The position numbers and the translations under genes were made by a program. Below, piece by piece: positions 14,764 to 17,871 of a DNA stretch of 17,871 nt (position 1 is its first letter; each line of letters begins with the position of its first letter). Origin of the DNA: Planctomycetes bacterium RBG_16_43_13 (GTDB lineage: Bacteria > Planctomycetota > MHYJ01). Location: the NCBI GenBank assembly GCA_001828445.1, contig MHYJ01000119.1:13711-31581 (forward strand), given 5' to 3'. The notes under the pieces are model-generated. The model saw nothing but the letters and a program-made list of their open reading frames with translations, was not told the DNA's origin and searched no databases.

Positions 14764-16308
14764 ATGGGACTAAGAATTAACACAAATTTAGGCACGATTA
14801 CTGCTTTACGTACATTAGGAATAAACGACAGGAATTTAGGTAAGTCACTTGAACGGCTCTCAACAGGATTACGAATAAACAGAGGTGCTGACGACCCGTC
14901 TGGTTTAGTCATATCCGAACAGTTAAGAGGTCAGCTACGTGCTCTCAATCAGTCGGTAACTAATTCTCAGAATGCCTCAAATCTAATATCCATAGCAGAT
15001 GCGGCATTACAAGAGGTGTCGAACTTACTGGTAGGGCTACAAAACTCTATAGTGTTTGCTTTAAACACTGGGGGTTCAAGCCCTGCGCAGGTAGCCGCAG
15101 AGCAAGATGCAGTCGATCAGGCGGTTGCAGCTATAGATAGAATCGCCGCTACTACGAGGTTTAGCGACAGAGGGCTTCTGAACGGTACTGCTGGCTTTGT
15201 CCTTACAGACGATAGACCAGATGAGTTGGATGACCTGAGGGTTAGAAGTATGTCTTTCCAGCCAGGGCAGGAAGCAAGAACCCTTACTCTCAATGTTACC
15301 ACTAATCCTACACGTGCATCAGTTGAATTTACAAGTATGCGGCTCGTATCTTCTACTGGTGTAACTCTTAGGGTATCTGGCCAACGAGGAACAGAGGATG
15401 TGATTATAGCTGCGAGTTCTACACCACAGGGCGTCGCAAGTGCTATAAACAGTGTTGCCGGCTTTACAGGGGTATATGCAAGTGCTACTGGAACTGCGCC
15501 CAATGGTGAAATGCGAATATATAGCGAAGAGTTTGGCTCTAATCAGTTACTTAGATTAGAGATAATAAGTGGCAAATTTACTGCTTATAACGTAGCTGGT
15601 GGAGCATCTGCCGCATTCTCCTCCTTACAGATATTCTCTGCAAGGGGTGTAGATGGGGAGGTTCAGTTCCAAGGGCAGACATTTACAGGCGTTGGCAGGA
15701 ATTTCAGCATCTTGACAAGGGTAGCGGATATGCAGTTTAAACTCGACCCAGAAACGCTACCTGTTTCATCTGGCAAGGTAATAGCGTTTACTGTAGGTAA
15801 CACAGGTCTAAACTTCCAATTGAATGAGTTACCTCGACCTACTGACCAGAAATCCGTAGGTATTGACTCTATAGCTACCGCCCTTTTGGGTGCAAATGCG
15901 ATTAGAGATAGGATAGCAGAGTCAATTGCTGGTGTAAGCAGTTACGCTGATTCTTCATCGTATATAATAAAGGGAGGGTTCATTAACTCTTTGATTACCG
16001 GCTCTACTAATGATTTAACAAAGAACCCGCAAAATGCTGCCAATATAGTTCGGGCAGCAATTGACCAAGTAGCTACCCTTAGAGGTTTCTTGGGAGCTAT
16101 ACAGGCATATAATCTACAGCCAAATATCGACTCACTTGGTGTAGCGATACAAAACATAACGAGTTCCTTGAGTAGCTTACGCGACCTTGATTACGCATCT
16201 GAAGTAGCGACGTTTACGAGGGACCAGATACTCTTCCAGGCAGGAGTATCTGTGCTTGGGAACGCAAACGCTATACCGCAGAGTATATTGACATTGCTAA
16301 GAGGATAA
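14764..16308 (+). CDS. fliC: Flagellin 2
   Basis: A 514-residue flagellin started at the ATG beginning MGLRINTNLGTITALRTL. An in-frame ATG at 14725 would add 13 residues but overlaps the CsrA hairpin and lacks a ribosome-binding site, whereas AAGGAGG sits seven bases before 14764. N-terminal D0/D1 (SLERLSTGLRINRGADDPSG) and C-terminal (SLRDLDYASEVATFTRDQIL, ending in TLLRG) regions are intact. The middle has an IN-like segment (GVASAINSVAGFTGVYASA) and VQFQGQTFTGVGRNF. Over the first ~150 residues it is much closer to flagellin 3 than to flagellin 1, including a shared SIVFALNTGGSSPAQ. Own sigma-28 promoter and CsrA-type leader. Confidence 0.95.
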   Translation: MGLRINTNLGTITALRTLGINDRNLGKSLERLSTGLRINRGADDPSGLVISEQLRGQLRALNQSVTNSQNASNLISIADAALQEVSNLLVGLQNSIVFALNTGGSSPAQVAAEQDAVDQAVAAIDRIAATTRFSDRGLLNGTAGFVLTDDRPDELDDLRVRSMSFQPGQEARTLTLNVTTNPTRASVEFTSMRLVSSTGVTLRVSGQRGTEDVIIAASSTPQGVASAINSVAGFTGVYASATGTAPNGEMRIYSEEFGSNQLLRLEIISGKFTAYNVAGGASAAFSSLQIFSARGVDGEVQFQGQTFTGVGRNFSILTRVADMQFKLDPETLPVSSGKVIAFTVGNTGLNFQLNELPRPTDQKSVGIDSIATALLGANAIRDRIAESIAGVSSYADSSSYIIKGGFINSLITGSTNDLTKNPQNAANIVRAAIDQVATLRGFLGAIQAYNLQPNIDSLGVAIQNITSSLSSLRDLDYASEVATFTRDQILFQAGVSVLGNANAIPQSILTLLRG

Positions 16309-16311
16309 AAT

Positions 16312-16375
16312 AATCCCCCGGGAGGCCCGTCCTATTGCTCGAAAGGGCGTAGGCGGGCTACTCCTGGGGATGATT
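16312..16375 (+). terminator. GAAA-tetraloop hairpin, copy 1, after flagellin 2
   Basis: Starting four bases after the flagellin 2 stop, ATCCCC (16313-16318) pairs with GGGGAT (16366-16371). The arm continues inward through GGAG/CTCC and GCCCG/CGGGC to GCTC-GAAA-GGGC (16337-16348). The stem is long and GC-rich, but the 3' side lacks a proper T-run (TGATTACTTCT). It is ~80% identical to copy 2 at 16478-16533. It may protect the 3' end of flagellin mRNA or be one copy of a structured repeat. Confidence 0.6.
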
Positions 16376-16396
16376 ACTTCTCTTCGGTGGACTGTA

Positions 16397-16470
16397 ACAT
16401 CAGTGGGTAGTGGTGAGCGGTAAGTAACCACAGAGGGAATGTCTAACAGCTGACCTCTATCTACTGGTGT
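16397..16470 (+). ncRNA. Hairpin domain closed by a 14-bp helix between flagellins 2 and 3
   Basis: Positions 16397-16410 (ACATCAGTGGGTAG) pair with 16457-16470 (CTATCTACTGGTGT) without interruption: 11 Watson-Crick pairs and 3 G-T wobbles. Inside, TGGT/ACCA (16411-16430) makes a smaller hairpin and AGGGA sits in an unpaired stretch near 16434. It lies between the two GAAA-tetraloop hairpins. It shows no coding potential that I can support. Confidence 0.4.
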
Positions 16471-16539
16471 GAAAAAATCCCCCGGGAGGCCTGTCTTTGC
16501 TTGAAAAAGCATCGGCGGGCTATCCTGGGGGGACTTTTC
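16471..16539 (+). terminator. GAAA-tetraloop hairpin, copy 2, strong bidirectional-type terminator
   Basis: GAAAAAATCCCCC (16471-16483) pairs with GGGGGGACTTTTC (16527-16539). The arm continues through GGGA/TCCT, GCCTGTC/GGCGGGC and GCTT-GAAA-AAGC (16499-16510). The A-rich 5' flank and T-rich 3' flank give classic intrinsic terminator form on both strands. Relative to copy 1, C-G and T-G pairs in the apical stem have become T-A pairs, so the structure is maintained. Confidence 0.7.
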
Positions 16540-16590
16540 TATTGGTGCTTCCCGCCATAATTTTTCTAATTTTCATTAAAGTTTTATCGC

Positions 16591-16617
16591 TAAAGTTTCG
16601 ATTATATATACAGATAA
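16591..16617 (+). promoter_or_regulatory. Sigma-28 (FliA) promoter of flagellin 3
   Basis: TAAAGTTT (16591-16598) is an exact FliA -35 element, followed by the canonical 11-bp spacer and ACAGATAA (16610-16617; 6 of 8). A second exact TAAAGTTT lies 14 bp upstream (16577-16584) but has a poor -10. Transcription would start near 16624, giving a ~170-nt leader. Confidence 0.8.
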
Positions 16618-16673
16618 GGGTTGATAGTAAAACCGAAAATTTGTTATTTTTGTATTTAGAAAGGGGTGATTGT

Positions 16674-16700
16674 ATGAAAATGTGGCGCCACCTGCCTTAG
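16674..16700 (+). CDS. Possible 8-residue leader peptide before flagellin 3
   Basis: ATG to TAG encodes MKMWRHLP. A GGGGTGAT stretch ending four bases before the ATG could serve as ribosome-binding site. It lies within the predicted sigma-28 leader. It spans the perfect 10-bp palindrome GTGGCGCCAC (16682-16691). The stop is followed by GGAACC/GGTTCC (16707-16712 with 16744-16749), a potential hairpin. This could be a translated uORF or chance. Confidence 0.3.
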   Translation: MKMWRHLP

Positions 16701-16749
16701 TGGGAAGGAACCCGGGGGAATCGGTGTAGTTTTTAATTTCATCGGTTCC

Positions 16750-16787
16750 GTCTCGAACAAGGAGGTTCGGGACTATTATCAAGGAGG
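16750..16787 (+). promoter_or_regulatory. Two-site CsrA target in the flagellin 3 leader
   Basis: Site 1 is GTCTCGAAC-AAGGAG-GTTCGGGAC (hairpin 16750-16773): a 9-bp stem with one G-T wobble and GGA in a 6-base loop. The core GAACAAGGAGGT matches RUACARGGAUGU at 10 of 12. Site 2 is CAAGGAGGA over the Shine-Dalgarno (16781-16787), five bases before the ATG. The GGA motifs are 19 nt apart. The layout copies that of flagellin 2, although the stem sequence differs. Confidence 0.75.
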
Positions 16788-16792
16788 ATAAA

Positions 16793-17871
16793 ATGGGACT
16801 TAGAATCAATACGAACGTAACGGCTTTGAGGTCGTTGCGTAATTTAAGAACCAACGACGCAAACCAAGCTCGTTCACTCGAACGGCTTTCAACAGGTCTA
16901 AGGATTAACAGAGGGTCAGATGACCCATCCGGATTGGTCATATCAGAGGCATTAAGGGCACAGTTAGCATCCCTGAACAAGGCAGTAGAGAACTCACAGA
17001 ATGCATCTAACCTGATATCGGTTGCTGATTCTGCATTACAGGAGACAGCTAACCTCCTTACGCAGATTCAGAACTCTATAGTGTTTGCTCTAAACACAGG
17101 TGGCTCCAGCCCTGCACAGATATCAGCAGAGCAGAGCGCTGTTGACCAGGCAATTGCAGCTATCGATAGAATAGCTGCTACTACGAGATATAGCGACAGA
17201 AGCTTGCTAAACGGAACGGCTGGATATGCACTCGTAGGCAATAGACCGAGCGAGCTTCTCGACCTGAACATAAAGGCGGTTTCCTTTGCACCAGGCGAAT
17301 TAAACCGTGATTTAACGGTAGAAATCCTTACCAATCCTCAAAGGGGTGAAATAAGGATTAATGGTGTGAATGCTGTTGGTGTTACTACTATCAGAATATC
17401 CGGCCCGAGAGGAACAGAAGACGTCCTCGTTGCCAGTAGTACCGCCTCTCAAGGTATTGCATCAGCTATCAACGGTGTAGCGGGCTTTACTGGTGTATTT
17501 GCAAGCGGAACTGCTTCCACAGGAGGTGATTTAGTCCTATACACTGAGGAATTTGGTGAAGGGCAGCTTATAAGAGCAGAGATAGTAGGTGGTGCAATCT
17601 CGAGCACTTCTACCCAGGTTAGGGATGATACGAGCACCTTAGTAGCTGCTGGTGGTGGTACAAGTCCCAGCTTTGATGTTGGTGAGGTTATATCTGATAG
17701 AGGTTTGGATGGACGAGTTCAGTTCCAAGGTCAGGTATTTACCGGTGTTGGCAGGCAGTTCAATCTATTGACACGTGCCGCCAGTATCGGCTTTGGCTTA
17801 GACGCTGACCAGTTAGACCTCGGTACACTTGCAGCCAGTGCTACGTTCCGTGTAACGAACACGGGCTTGAA
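16793..17871 (+). CDS. fliC: Flagellin 3, 3' end beyond the window
   Basis: Open from the ATG at 16793 to the window edge (359 codons plus two bases) with no stop, so about 150 C-terminal residues are missing. AAGGAGG lies five bases upstream. It begins MGLRINTNVTALRSLRNL and has SLERLSTGLRINRGSDDPSG, QNSIVFALNTGGSSPAQ and the central GIASAINGVAGFTGVFASG and VQFQGQVFTGVGRQF segments. It is closely related to flagellin 2, pointing to a tandem duplication, and has its own sigma-28 promoter and CsrA-type leader. Confidence 0.95.
   Translation, partial: MGLRINTNVTALRSLRNLRTNDANQARSLERLSTGLRINRGSDDPSGLVISEALRAQLASLNKAVENSQNASNLISVADSALQETANLLTQIQNSIVFALNTGGSSPAQISAEQSAVDQAIAAIDRIAATTRYSDRSLLNGTAGYALVGNRPSELLDLNIKAVSFAPGELNRDLTVEILTNPQRGEIRINGVNAVGVTTIRISGPRGTEDVLVASSTASQGIASAINGVAGFTGVFASGTASTGGDLVLYTEEFGEGQLIRAEIVGGAISSTSTQVRDDTSTLVAAGGGTSPSFDVGEVISDRGLDGRVQFQGQVFTGVGRQFNLLTRAASIGFGLDADQLDLGTLAASATFRVTNTGL

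Noticed and set aside
16313..16533. CRISPR-like or tandem repeat array from the two GAAA hairpins
   Set aside because: Only two copies, imperfect and each self-complementary over its full length; no regular spacers or cas genes.

Overview
The window is the middle of a flagellar biosynthesis locus from a diderm (Gram-negative type) bacterium, preceded by a short accessory region. FlgH and FlgI (outer-membrane and peptidoglycan rings) imply two membranes. A near-perfect sigma-54 promoter, two sigma-28 (FliA) promoters, and an adjacent fliW-csrA pair imply a staged flagellar cascade. The long FlgL with three internal flagellin-hook-IN repeats and the ~500-residue flagellins resemble Planctomycetota or candidate-phylum proteins (Omnitrophota, Hydrogenedentota and similar). 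I cannot fix the phylum from sequence alone. Moderate AT content and heavy use of ATA and AGA/AGG codons fit that picture.

Region 1 (1-2904), accessory. It opens with a probable two-gene toxin-antitoxin-like pair (DUF6922-like protein plus AbiEii-type nucleotidyltransferase). A small envelope-stress-like cluster follows: a DUF2089 zinc-ribbon/HTH regulator, a tiny ORF, a single-pass membrane protein, and a zinc-ribbon/PspC protein broken by a one-base frameshift. All four members of this cluster carry the same short SHOCT-like helical hairpin. A ~28-bp imperfect repeat lies just downstream of two of the gene ends. Positions 1-149 hold no gene I can support, only possible short read-through tails.

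Region 2 (2905-12915), the main flagellar operon. A sigma-54 promoter (2905-2921) is followed by a 70-aa unknown gene, then flgF, flgG, flgA, flgH, flgI, a single-domain rod-binding flgJ, flgN, flgK, flgL, fliW and csrA. All are on the + strand with short gaps or overlaps. The order follows assembly: distal rod, P and L rings, hook-filament junction, then the post-transcriptional control of filament synthesis.

Region 3 (12916-17871), the flagellins. Three tandem flagellin genes follow. The first sits 21 bp behind csrA with no promoter of its own that I can see. The second and third each have a sigma-28 promoter and a long leader. Each leader ends in a hairpin presenting GGA in a 6-nt loop, followed 17-19 nt later by a GGA-containing Shine-Dalgarno sequence. 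This is the two-site layout of CsrA-repressed flagellin mRNA. With fliW and csrA immediately upstream, the locus appears to encode a complete FliW-CsrA-flagellin homeostasis circuit in cis.

The most unusual parts are non-coding: a ~160-nt multibranched leader before flagellin 2, and a ~230-nt stretch between flagellins 2 and 3. The latter contains two similar GAAA-tetraloop hairpins with compensatory base changes, flanking a third hairpin closed by a 14-bp helix. The third flagellin runs off the right edge.
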